Assembly (NCBI GenBank): GCA_031267435.1
Contig: JAIRZB010000035.1
Coordinates: 1-9,601, forward strand
From: Puniceicoccales bacterium
GTDB lineage: Bacteria; Verrucomicrobiota; Verrucomicrobiia; Opitutales; LL51
Length of the DNA stretch: 9,601 bases
Reading direction: 5' to 3'
Shown here: piece after piece, positions 1 through 6,908 of the stretch
Layout of the letters: every line of letters starts with the position of its first letter
Numbering within the stretch: the stretch's first letter is position 1
Translations under genes and position numbers: made by a program
The notes under the pieces: generated by a model
Databases searched by the model: none
What the model was told of the DNA's origin: nothing
The model's input: only the letters and a program-made list of their open reading frames with translations

Positions 1-150
1 TCAAAAGCAAGAGGAATCCTTCCCCTTGCAATCCCCTTGCAAGGAACACAGTTCCTTGACCTAGGAATCCAGGCCCGCGGCTACGCCGCGGGCCTGGACA
101 AAGGCCGCCTGCGGCCAAACCATGCGAAAATTTCGCATGGTGTGGCCGCT
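1..150. repeat. GC-rich palindrome cluster 1, upstream of yidC
   Basis: No gene is seen here. The stretch is packed with short palindromes. Positions 40-58 have arms CAAGGAAC and GTTCCTTG around a 3-nt loop. Positions 69-97 have 13-bp arms (CCAGGCCCGCGGC and its complement) around TAC. Positions 103-116 have arms GGCCGC and GCGGCC around CT. Positions 120-140 have 10-bp arms beginning CCATGCGAAA. The last hairpin is enclosed by GCGGCC (111-116) and GGCCGC (144-149), so the 103-116 and 111-149 folds compete for the same bases. Three of these modules recur at 6975-7089, and positions 13-40 recur inverted at 7174-7200. No hairpin is followed by a T-run, so terminators are unlikely. The best description is an intergenic REP-like mosaic. 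Whether it is mobile or transcribed is unknown. Confidence 0.85.
13..40 (+). repeat. 28-bp dispersed repeat, inverted copy at 7174-7200
   Basis: The sequence from GGAATCCTTCC to CCCCTTGC matches the reverse complement of 7174-7200 except for one inserted T. It is the only module shared between the two palindrome clusters in opposite orientation. Confidence 0.75.
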
Positions 151-212
151 GAATTCATAAAGGGCTTGCAATCTTTTAAGGATCCCTAATCGTCCAATTC
201 CACCTACCGTCT

Positions 213-1988
213 ATGGACAAAAAAAGCCTTTTTCTTGGTATTCTTTGTATCGGCATTGCCTTTGGATTGATGATGAAACAAAGCGCGCAGTTGCGTGAAA
301 ATATGTCGACAGCCCAAAATAAAACGGCAACTGTAAACACGAATGAATTACCCCAAAACGCACAGCATAAAATGCTTGCCATCCCTTCTAGCGTGGACGA
401 TATTGGCATCGAAGTTCGCGAAACACAAAAAGATAATTTGGAAGAACATGTCTTCGATCATCAGCAATTCGTTATCCTGGAAAATGACGAAATTTGTGTG
501 CGCTTTAATAGCGTTGGAGCTGGCATTCAGGACATTAAACTAAAAAAATATCCCGCCGTTCGTGGCCAGGAAGCCCCATTCGTTTTCAATGAAAATGTAC
601 GCTTACCCGCTTTAGCGCTATCCTTTGGCGCCGTCGACCAGTTCTTACTTACGGACTATGAAATTGTTTCACATACGACAAATGGTGTAATTTTTCGTAA
701 AACCATGAAAAATGGCATCGTCGTCGAACGGGAATACCGACTGGCACAACACGAAATTCCCTATGTTTTGACGGCTCAAGTGCGATTTACTAATCCGACG
801 GAGAAAACCTATGATCTGGAAAACATCTTTGTTGGATTGGGTAGTTTTCCCGCAACTCCAAGCGATGTATTGGGTGATTATCTCAATTTTGGCTACTACG
901 ATGGACGCAAAGCGCACTTTATTAGGGCCAATGATTTTTGTGCCAAAAGTGGTTTCCTGGGTATGGGCAAGGAACCTGCAAAAAATCAAATCACAGGCGA
1001 TGACAAAATCGTTTGGGGATCAGTTAAAAATCAATTTTTTACGGGAGTTTTTACGCCAAAGATTCCCGGTTGCGGCTTTGTCGCAATGCCCAATGGAGTG
1101 GTCGATGCCGCTTACGGAAAAATGAGTGACAGTGTCGTTGGTAGCGTGAAATTGGCTGTCGGACGCATTGATCCCGGCATAGTAAAGACCATCGATGCCG
1201 ATTTTTACGTCGGGCCAAAGGACTATGTTCTACTCGACCGCCTGGGCCAGGAACAGGACCTAGTGATGCAATTCGGTATTTTTGGATTTGTCAGCAAATT
1301 GCTATTACTACTCATGAAAGGCATCTATGCCCTATTTGGCAACTGGGGCGTAACGATCATTATTCTGACCCTTATCGTGAAACTACTACTTTGGCCGCTG
1401 ACGACGGCACAGGTCCGTTCATCACGTAAAATGTCGAAACTCCAGGAACCACTCAAAAAAATCAAGGAAAAATATCGCGATAATCCACAAAAACTTCAGA
1501 CCGAAACACTAAAATTATTCCGCGATAATCGCGTCAATCCTGCTGCCGGTTGCTTGCCCATATTCATTCAAATTCCGATTTTTGTTGGTCTATATTTCAT
1601 GCTACGAACGACCGCCGAAATGCGTTTTGCACCCTTTCTATGGATTCCGGACCTATCCCTGCCGGATACCATTGCCCATTTGGGTAACTTTCCCTTAAAC
1701 ATATTGCCACTCATCATGGGTGTTTCCATGGTTTGGCAGATGAAAGTCATGCCTACGCCTTCGGTGGACGGAGCGCAAAAATGGGTATTCAAGATTATGC
1801 CCATCATTTTTCTTATTTTTTGTTACAACTTCCCCTCGGCACTCGTTTTATATTGGACCATACAAAATTTATTGACGATTGCCCAACAAATTATTCTTAA
1901 TAGAAAAAACGATGACGCGTTACTCATCAACGATCCGGATGGGATAAATGCAAAAAGCGGATCAAGTGTAAAAAGAAAAAAAGTTTAG
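213..1988 (+). CDS. yidC: membrane protein insertase YidC (Oxa1 family)
   Basis: YidC inserts and folds inner-membrane proteins, alone or with SecYEG. The 591-residue protein has the Gram-negative layout. There is an N-terminal membrane anchor (about residues 5-21), a large periplasmic domain (about 65-340), then the conserved five-helix core. Visible core signatures are GNWGVTIIILTLIVK (376-390), a basic cytoplasmic hairpin (about 400-440), NPAAGCLPIFIQIPIFVGLY (442-461), the PFLWIPDLS region (474-482) and NFPSALVLYW (539-548). The tail ends in the basic KRKKV. Lys390 sits where E. coli YidC has the Arg366 of the hydrophilic groove, by my motif alignment. The ATG at 213 has no Shine-Dalgarno sequence, but no later start would keep the signal anchor. 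The gene is coupled to yebC, and palindrome cluster 1 lies just upstream. The usual rnpA/yidD neighbours are not seen in the window. Confidence 0.97.
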   Translation: MDKKSLFLGILCIGIAFGLMMKQSAQLRENMSTAQNKTATVNTNELPQNAQHKMLAIPSSVDDIGIEVRETQKDNLEEHVFDHQQFVILENDEICVRFNSVGAGIQDIKLKKYPAVRGQEAPFVFNENVRLPALALSFGAVDQFLLTDYEIVSHTTNGVIFRKTMKNGIVVEREYRLAQHEIPYVLTAQVRFTNPTEKTYDLENIFVGLGSFPATPSDVLGDYLNFGYYDGRKAHFIRANDFCAKSGFLGMGKEPAKNQITGDDKIVWGSVKNQFFTGVFTPKIPGCGFVAMPNGVVDAAYGKMSDSVVGSVKLAVGRIDPGIVKTIDADFYVGPKDYVLLDRLGQEQDLVMQFGIFGFVSKLLLLLMKGIYALFGNWGVTIIILTLIVKLLLWPLTTAQVRSSRKMSKLQEPLKKIKEKYRDNPQKLQTETLKLFRDNRVNPAAGCLPIFIQIPIFVGLYFMLRTTAEMRFAPFLWIPDLSLPDTIAHLGNFPLNILPLIMGVSMVWQMKVMPTPSVDGAQKWVFKIMPIIFLIFCYNFPSALVLYWTIQNLLTIAQQIILNRKNDDALLINDPDGINAKSGSSVKRKKV

Positions 1989-1992
1989 GAGG
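1987..1992 (+). promoter_or_regulatory. Shine-Dalgarno of yebC overlapping the yidC stop
   Basis: AGGAGG lies 5 nt before the yebC ATG and shares two bases with the yidC TAG stop (1986-1988). This suggests translational coupling and fixes the yebC start. It is the only strong Shine-Dalgarno in front of any gene in the window. Confidence 0.9.
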
Positions 1993-1997
1993 AAACC

Positions 1998-2753
1998 ATG
2001 TCAGGTCATAGTAAATGGGCAACAACGAAACGCCATAAAGCAGCCGTCGACGCAAAGAAGGGCAAAATGTTTAGTATTCTCAGCAAAGAAATTACAATTG
2101 CCGTACGCGATGGTGGGAAGGATCCGGAATTTAATCCGCGACTGCGGATGGTTATTCAAAAGGCAAAGGCAGCGAATATGCCGGCGGATAATGTAAAAAA
2201 AGCGATTCAAAAGGGAACGGGTGAAATTCCAGGGATCGTCATCGAAGAGCTCATCTATGAGGGTTACGGCCCGGCTGGCATCGGCATAATTGTCGAGGTA
2301 ACTACGGACAATAAAAATCGTACGGTTTCCGAAGTGCGCAGTACATTTGGTAAATGCGACGGCAATTTAGCGGGAGCAGGCGCCCTAGCCTTCAGTTTTC
2401 AGCGCAAGGGACAGTTTATTATCGATCGCACGAAAATTGCGGAGGATCAATTAATGGAAATAGTATTGGATGCGGGAGCGGAAGACGTTAAAGTGGATGA
2501 TAATTGCTACGAAGTTTTGACAGCCATCGCGGACTACGATGCCGTTTCCCAGGCTTTGGAAAAAGCAAATGTCGAAATCGAATCCTCCGAACTGGCCTAT
2601 ATCCCGAGTAATACCATCGCCATTGACGACGAAGAAACGGCAAAAAAGGTATTGCGCATGGTAGAGCGATTGGAAGATCTGGAGGACGTGAAAAATGTTT
2701 TCGCAAACTACGAAATTTCGGATGAGCTGCTAGAAAAAATTGATCAGGAATAG
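1998..2753 (+). CDS. yebC: YebC/PmpR/TACO1 family protein
   Basis: This is a 251-residue, full-length member of the YebC family (usually about 240-250 residues). The family signatures are SGHSKWATTKRHKA near the N-terminus (2-15), NPRLRMVIQKAKAANMPADN (46-65), KGTGE (72-76), YEGYGPAG (87-94) and TDNKNRT (103-109). Members have been described as DNA-binding regulators (PmpR) and, for TACO1 and some bacterial YebC proteins, as translation factors that help ribosomes through difficult stretches such as polyproline. The sequence does not say which role applies here. The gene begins 9 nt after yidC and is probably co-transcribed and coupled with it. Downstream, 139 nt of AT-rich DNA separates it from hppA, with no convincing terminator. 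Confidence 0.96.
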   Translation: MSGHSKWATTKRHKAAVDAKKGKMFSILSKEITIAVRDGGKDPEFNPRLRMVIQKAKAANMPADNVKKAIQKGTGEIPGIVIEELIYEGYGPAGIGIIVEVTTDNKNRTVSEVRSTFGKCDGNLAGAGALAFSFQRKGQFIIDRTKIAEDQLMEIVLDAGAEDVKVDDNCYEVLTAIADYDAVSQALEKANVEIESSELAYIPSNTIAIDDEETAKKVLRMVERLEDLEDVKNVFANYEISDELLEKIDQE

Positions 2754-2892
2754 CAAGGTAATTTTTATAAAAAGGTGAAAAATAATCCCTATGAATAGAA
2801 ATGGATGAAATTTTTTGTTTATTGGCCTGATCTGTGAAAATTGTTGAAATTCTCATAATTTTGATTAGAAGCTCTTTCCCATTAGAAAAATT

Positions 2893-5085
2893 ATGATTCC
2901 AGGATATTTTTGGTTAATACCCCTTTCAGCTGTGTTTGTACTCTACATGGCAACACGATTTTTTGGGATGATGAAAAATGAACCGGCGGGCACAGAGCGC
3001 ATGGTAGAAGTCGCGACCTATGTACGCAATGGAGCACTGGCTTACCTGAAGCAGCAATATAAAATTGTAGCCATTGTATTCGTATTTGTAGCGATTCTTT
3101 TAGCGATAATGGCCTTCAAATTTCACCTTCAAAATCATTGGGTGCCGTTTGCATTTATAACGGCGGGAATTTGTTCGGGGCTAGCAGGATTTATTGGGAT
3201 GCAGACAGCAACGCAGGCTTCTTCTCGGACGGCCTTTGCCGCATCACAATCATTGAACCAGGGCCTACGAGTTGCTTTTCGCAGTGGAGCGGTAATGGGA
3301 TTATCGGTGGTCGGTTTGGCACTACTGGATTATTCTTTTTGGTTCGTGGTTTTAAATCTTTTCGAAGATGCTCTGCCCCAAAATGATCGAATGATTGTCA
3401 TTACGGAAACAATGCTAACCTTTGCCATGGGAACTTCACTCCAGGCATTATTTGCGCGTGTTGGCGGTGGAATTTTCACCAAGGCAGCCGATGTGGGAGC
3501 CGATTTGGTAGGGAAAGTTGAAGAAAATATACCGGAAGATGACCCACGGAACCCGGCAACCATAGCGGATAACGTGGGTGATAATGTGGGTGACGTAGCA
3601 GGAATGGGAGCAGATCTCTATGAATCCTACTATGGGGCGATTTTAGCGGCAGCAACACTCGGAGCTTCGGCATTTGCAACGAGCAATTCTGATTTACAGA
3701 TGAAAGCTATTTTGGCACCACTTCTGATCGGAGCAGCGGGTGCGATACTTTCCGTTCTAGGAATTTTTTTTGTAAAGACAAAGGAGAATGCGAGTAATTT
3801 GGAGCTGCTCCGTTCACTGGGATACGGCATAAAATTTAGTGGCCTTTGCATTCTTTTAGCTTCACTAGGGATTTTTTATTTTCTAGATATTCCGGATATG
3901 CTATGGCGACTATGGGGTGCCGTTGCGATCGGTTTAATTTCTGGAGAAATTATTGGAAAATCATCGGAATACTACACCTCTCAGGCTTACTCATCGACCC
4001 GCTATGTTGCCGAACAGGCCAAAACGGGGCCCGCCACGGTCATTATTGGCGGCATGGGAGTAGGCATGCTATCGACGGCAATTCCCGTGCTAGCGGTCGT
4101 TACGGGTACGCTCCTTGCATTTTCTTTGATGCAAAATTTTGGTGGAGAAAAAAATATTATCATGGGTCTATACGGTGTTTCAATAGCGGCAGTGGGCATG
4201 CTATCGACACTGGGCATTACGATGGCAACGGATGCCTACGGTCCCATTGCAGATAATGCGGGAGGCAATGCCGAGATGTGCGGCCTTGGCGAGGAAGTAC
4301 GCAAGCGAACGGATGCTCTGGATGCGCTAGGTAACACGACAGCGGCGACCGGCAAGGGCTTCGCAATTGGTTCCGCAGCTTTGACGACCCTAGCCCTACT
4401 TGCCTCATATATGAGCGCAATTAAAGGAAGCATGCTTAATTCGGGTAGGCAATCCATCATACTGGATGGGAATAATATTCTAGTCGAATCGCTGACCCTG
4501 GCTGATATTATTAATTATTTTCAAATTCATTTATTAAATCCGAATGTCCTAATGGGATTATTTATCGGAGCGATGCTATCCTTTGTATTTTGTGGATTAT
4601 CGATCAATGCGGTAGGGCGTGCGGCTGCAAGTATGGTGGAGGAGGTACGGCGGCAATTTCGAGAGATCGCAGGAATTATGGAAAATAAGGCAGTTCCAGA
4701 CTATGCCCAATGCGTAAAGATTTCGACATTTTCGGCACAGCGGGAGATGATAATTCCTTCATTGGTAGCGATTCTTTCGCCAATTTTGGTAGGAGTAATA
4801 CTTGGAGTATCGGGAGTCGTTGGATTATTGGGAGGAGCCCTATCCTCTGGTTTTGTTTTAGCAATTTTCATGGCGAATTCTGGTGGAGCATGGGACAACG
4901 CTAAAAAGTACATCGAAGAAGGGGCGATGGGCGGTAAGGGATCGAATGCGCACAAAGCAGCGGTGATCGGCGATACCGTTGGCGATCCATTTAAAGATAC
5001 GGCGGGTCCGAGTTTGAATATTTTGATTAAGCTAATGGCAATGGTTTCAGTCGTCGTCGTGGGTATTACCGTTTCTTTCAGCTAG
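2893..5085 (+). CDS. hppA: membrane-bound ion-pumping pyrophosphatase
   Basis: This integral membrane protein (730 residues, about 16 helices in the family) hydrolyses pyrophosphate and pumps H+ and/or Na+. The catalytic signatures are DVGADLVGKVE (200-210), EDDPRNPATIADNVGDNVGD (215-234), GGAWDNAKKYIE (664-675) and GDTVGDPFKDTAGPSLNILI (693-712) followed by Lys713. In GNTTAATGKG (480-489), Ala484 and Gly487 are the residues of K+-dependent enzymes; K+-independent ones carry Lys and Thr there. Asp241 and Glu244 in ADLYESY match the ion-gate pair of the Thermotoga Na+-pump (Asp243/Glu246). However, Asn709 occupies the gate position that is Asp in that enzyme. K+-dependence is therefore likely, and the pumped ion stays open (Na+, H+ or both). 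No Shine-Dalgarno precedes the ATG. The gene ends about 50 nt before the 130-bp tandem array. Confidence 0.96.
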   Translation: MIPGYFWLIPLSAVFVLYMATRFFGMMKNEPAGTERMVEVATYVRNGALAYLKQQYKIVAIVFVFVAILLAIMAFKFHLQNHWVPFAFITAGICSGLAGFIGMQTATQASSRTAFAASQSLNQGLRVAFRSGAVMGLSVVGLALLDYSFWFVVLNLFEDALPQNDRMIVITETMLTFAMGTSLQALFARVGGGIFTKAADVGADLVGKVEENIPEDDPRNPATIADNVGDNVGDVAGMGADLYESYYGAILAAATLGASAFATSNSDLQMKAILAPLLIGAAGAILSVLGIFFVKTKENASNLELLRSLGYGIKFSGLCILLASLGIFYFLDIPDMLWRLWGAVAIGLISGEIIGKSSEYYTSQAYSSTRYVAEQAKTGPATVIIGGMGVGMLSTAIPVLAVVTGTLLAFSLMQNFGGEKNIIMGLYGVSIAAVGMLSTLGITMATDAYGPIADNAGGNAEMCGLGEEVRKRTDALDALGNTTAATGKGFAIGSAALTTLALLASYMSAIKGSMLNSGRQSIILDGNNILVESLTLADIINYFQIHLLNPNVLMGLFIGAMLSFVFCGLSINAVGRAAASMVEEVRRQFREIAGIMENKAVPDYAQCVKISTFSAQREMIIPSLVAILSPILVGVILGVSGVVGLLGGALSSGFVLAIFMANSGGAWDNAKKYIEEGAMGGKGSNAHKAAVIGDTVGDPFKDTAGPSLNILIKLMAMVSVVVVGITVSFS

Positions 5086-5132
5086 ATATTTTAATCACAC
5101 AGTAAGTGAAAGTCTTCAAGCTATTCCTAGGG

Positions 5133-5730
5133 TTTTAAACGTGCCGCTTACTCCCGCCCTCTAATCTCTAGCATTGACGGCGTTTCGGAAGTTGTCAAGC
5201 GTTTTATGTTTGAATTTGGCGGATAATCGGGTTTCAGCAACCGGGCTTTTTCAATAACCAAATTTTAAACGTGCCGCTTACTCCCGCCCTCTGATCTCCA
5301 GCATTGACGGCATTTTGGAAGTTGTCAAGCGTTTTATGTTTGAATTTGACGGATAATCGGGTTTCAGCAACCGGGCTTTTCGACAACCAAACTTTAAACG
5401 TGCCGCTTACTCCCGCCCTCTAATCTCTAGCATTGACGGCGTTTTGGAAGTTGCCAAGCGTTTTATGTTTGAATTCAGCGGGTAATCGGGTTTCAGCAAC
5501 CGGGCTTTTTCAATAACCAAACTTTAAACGTGCCGCTTACTCCCGCCCTCTGACCTCTAGCATTGACGGCGTTTCGAAAGTTGTCAAGCGTTTTATGTTT
5601 GAATTCAGCGGGTAATCGGGTTTCAGCAACCGGGCTTTTTCAACAACCAAACTTTAAACGTGCCGCTTACTCCCGCCCTCTGACCTCTAGCATTGACGGC
5701 ATTTCGGGAGTTGTCAAGCGTTTTATGTTT
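5133..5730. repeat. 130-bp tandem repeat array (four units plus partial fifth)
   Basis: The block TTTAAACGTGCCGCTTACTC recurs with AAAC at 5137, 5267, 5396, 5526 and 5656, giving periods of 130, 129, 130 and 130. The first about 78 bp (segment A) occurs five times and the following about 52 bp (segment B, with GGGTTTCAGCAACCGGGC) four times, so the array is A(BA)x4. It starts and ends with A. The period is not a multiple of three and frames are interrupted, so it does not code. At about 15 variable sites every substitution is a transition; the only other change is one base lost from a T-run. The array fills the space between the convergent hppA and the 316-aa gene. Short dyads exist (TTGAC/GTCAA in A, GGTT/AACC in B), but no strong terminator. 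The function is unknown. Confidence 0.95.
5689..5717 (-). promoter_or_regulatory. promoter-like element in each 130-bp unit (example: last copy)
   Basis: On the - strand a perfect TTGACA (5712-5717) is followed after 17 nt by AATGCT (5689-5694), which matches TATAAT at three of six positions. The same pair occurs in the other copies, for example 5193-5198 with 5170-5175. AATGCT is invariant in all five; TTGACA is mutated to TTGGCA in copy 3. If active, these would fire towards the 3' end of hppA. The weak -10 keeps this tentative. Confidence 0.25.
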
Positions 5731-5737
5731 CTCGAAA

Positions 5738-5767
5738 AAAACATCATCTTATAAAACATCACCTTAT
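5738..5767. repeat. 15-bp direct duplication at the 3' end of the 316-aa gene
   Basis: AAAACATCATCTTAT (5738-5752) is followed directly by AAAACATCACCTTAT (5753-5767), with one transition between them. The second copy covers the stop codon of the - strand gene. It lies just outside the last unit of the 130-bp array. Confidence 0.7.
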
Positions 5768-6709
5768 ATTACCTATAATTTTATTACAGCTATCGGCGGC
5801 AAGACTATTGAGCTGCTGAAGCATATTCATGGCAAATTGGATGGCGGAATCCTGGCTGCGAATGGAAGAATCCACAGAGGATATCAGGCTATCCAGTAGC
5901 TTATTCGTCGTTTCCAGGACCTGCTTTTCTGCATCGATCTTGCTTATATCCAAATCGAAGTGGGCGGCAATGAGCGTCCCCGTTGACTCCACCATAGCCT
6001 TAGCTAGATCACCGCACAATTTCCCTGTGTTGTATGCCGCCCTTTTTTGGTCCCTGGTAAGTTCGGCTTTTGGCATTTCGATTTCGTCAACAGCTCCATT
6101 ATCAACAGGCAATTGGTCTTTGATTTGGTTTTCTTTCTTTGGCGTTGCCAATTTTTCGCCAATTTTTTGCGCAGCAAGTTCAGCTACCACAGCAGCAAGC
6201 TTTGTAACAGCCTCCGTTACGGCCTTTTCAAATGCAAGTTCGCCGCGTTCTAGAATCAGATCAGCCATATGCATTCCATTCTTAAATTGCATAGCCGCTA
6301 GCTCCGCTCTCATCTCCCGTTCCATTCTCTTGCTTGCGCACGCATTCTCAAGCATCATCATCGTTAATTCCGCCGCCATATCATTGAGCGACATCGACGC
6401 ATACGGATTTAACGAAACCGCAGAAGCCGGTATGCCTTCGAAAGACCGAAGTTGACTCGCCGTTGCTTGATCACTTGCGGAGAACGTGTCGCCAACGGAA
6501 ATTGCCGGCCCACCTAACCGAACATCGCCCCCACTAACACTATTAGTGACCGGCACCGAAGGAATTCCAGTCATTAAAGCCGGTCTCCCTAGTTGCCCCA
6601 CCCCAGAAGGTACTCCCTGCTGCGGTGTCGCTACTGTTGGCAATTGCCCGCCCCCAGAAAAATCAACATACGACGCCCCTACATTTCCAAAACGATCTAC
6701 GGATGACAT
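5759..6709 (-). CDS. putative secreted protein, type III translocator-like
   Basis: I do not recognise a specific family with certainty. The 316-residue product has three parts. Residues 1-90 are rich in Gly, Ser, Val, Pro and Thr and contain no Lys, Glu, Cys, His or Trp, so they look disordered and carry no Sec signal. Residues 105-185 form a Met/Ala-rich amphipathic helical region with a mildly hydrophobic core (AVTEAVTKLAAVVAELAAQ, 163-181). After a charged linker (about 188-222), residues 225-316 are helical, coiled-coil-like, ending NKIIGNIR. This plan resembles type III secretion translocators of the SctB/EspB/IpaC kind, hence the call. No other secretion gene lies in the window. The ATG at 6709 has no Shine-Dalgarno, and the upstream DNA is very AT-rich. 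A phage or cell-surface protein is also possible. Confidence 0.75.
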   Translation of the reverse strand: MSSVDRFGNVGASYVDFSGGGQLPTVATPQQGVPSGVGQLGRPALMTGIPSVPVTNSVSGGDVRLGGPAISVGDTFSASDQATASQLRSFEGIPASAVSLNPYASMSLNDMAAELTMMMLENACASKRMEREMRAELAAMQFKNGMHMADLILERGELAFEKAVTEAVTKLAAVVAELAAQKIGEKLATPKKENQIKDQLPVDNGAVDEIEMPKAELTRDQKRAAYNTGKLCGDLAKAMVESTGTLIAAHFDLDISKIDAEKQVLETTNKLLDSLISSVDSSIRSQDSAIQFAMNMLQQLNSLAADSCNKIIGNIR

Positions 6710-6820
6710 GAACTTATAGTAAAAATATGTAAAAATATTTCAAGCATTAAGTTTCAATCCCTTACATGCAAAAAAAAACTTGATTCCCATAAACTAAATC
6801 TTACCCATCATTCCCGACTA

Positions 6821-6891
6821 GCAGGTATAGTATAGCGGTAACACGTGAGCTTCCCAAGCTCGAATCGAGGGTTCGATTCCCTCTGCCTGCA
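6821..6891 (+). tRNA. tRNA-Gly (anticodon CCC)
   Basis: A complete cloverleaf of 71 nt. The acceptor GCAGGTA (6821-6827) pairs with TGCCTGC (6884-6890), and the discriminator is A6891. The D arm is GTAT/ACAC with one mismatch. The anticodon stem TGAGC/GCTCG (one T-G pair) holds the loop TTCCCAA, with anticodon CCC at 6853-6855. The variable loop is AATC. The T arm is GAGGG/CCCTC with TTCGATT. CCA is not encoded: the discriminator is followed by CCT. It reads GGG codons. No convincing promoter is seen; TTGATT at 6780-6785 is the best -35-like match. Palindrome cluster 2 starts 18 nt downstream. Confidence 0.96.
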
Positions 6892-6908
6892 CCTCCCTTA
6901 GTTTTTAG

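Noticed and set aside
2488..2856. 122-codon frame on the - strand over the end of yebC
   Set aside because: It overlaps the real gene in antisense, and its product shows no domain features.
5133..5730. CRISPR array
   Set aside because: Units are 130 bp and the segment between repeats is itself conserved, so there are no unique spacers and no cas genes.
5563..5754. Short + strand frame within the 130-bp array
   Set aside because: It spans repeat units whose period is not a multiple of three, so equivalent frames are broken in other copies.
5829..6455. 208-codon open frame on the + strand
   Set aside because: It lies entirely antisense to the 316-aa gene, is Ser/Ala-rich as expected from a complementary frame, and has no recognisable motif.
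6821..6891. tRNA attachment site of an integrated element
   Set aside because: No duplicate of the tRNA 3' end and no integrase are seen in the window.
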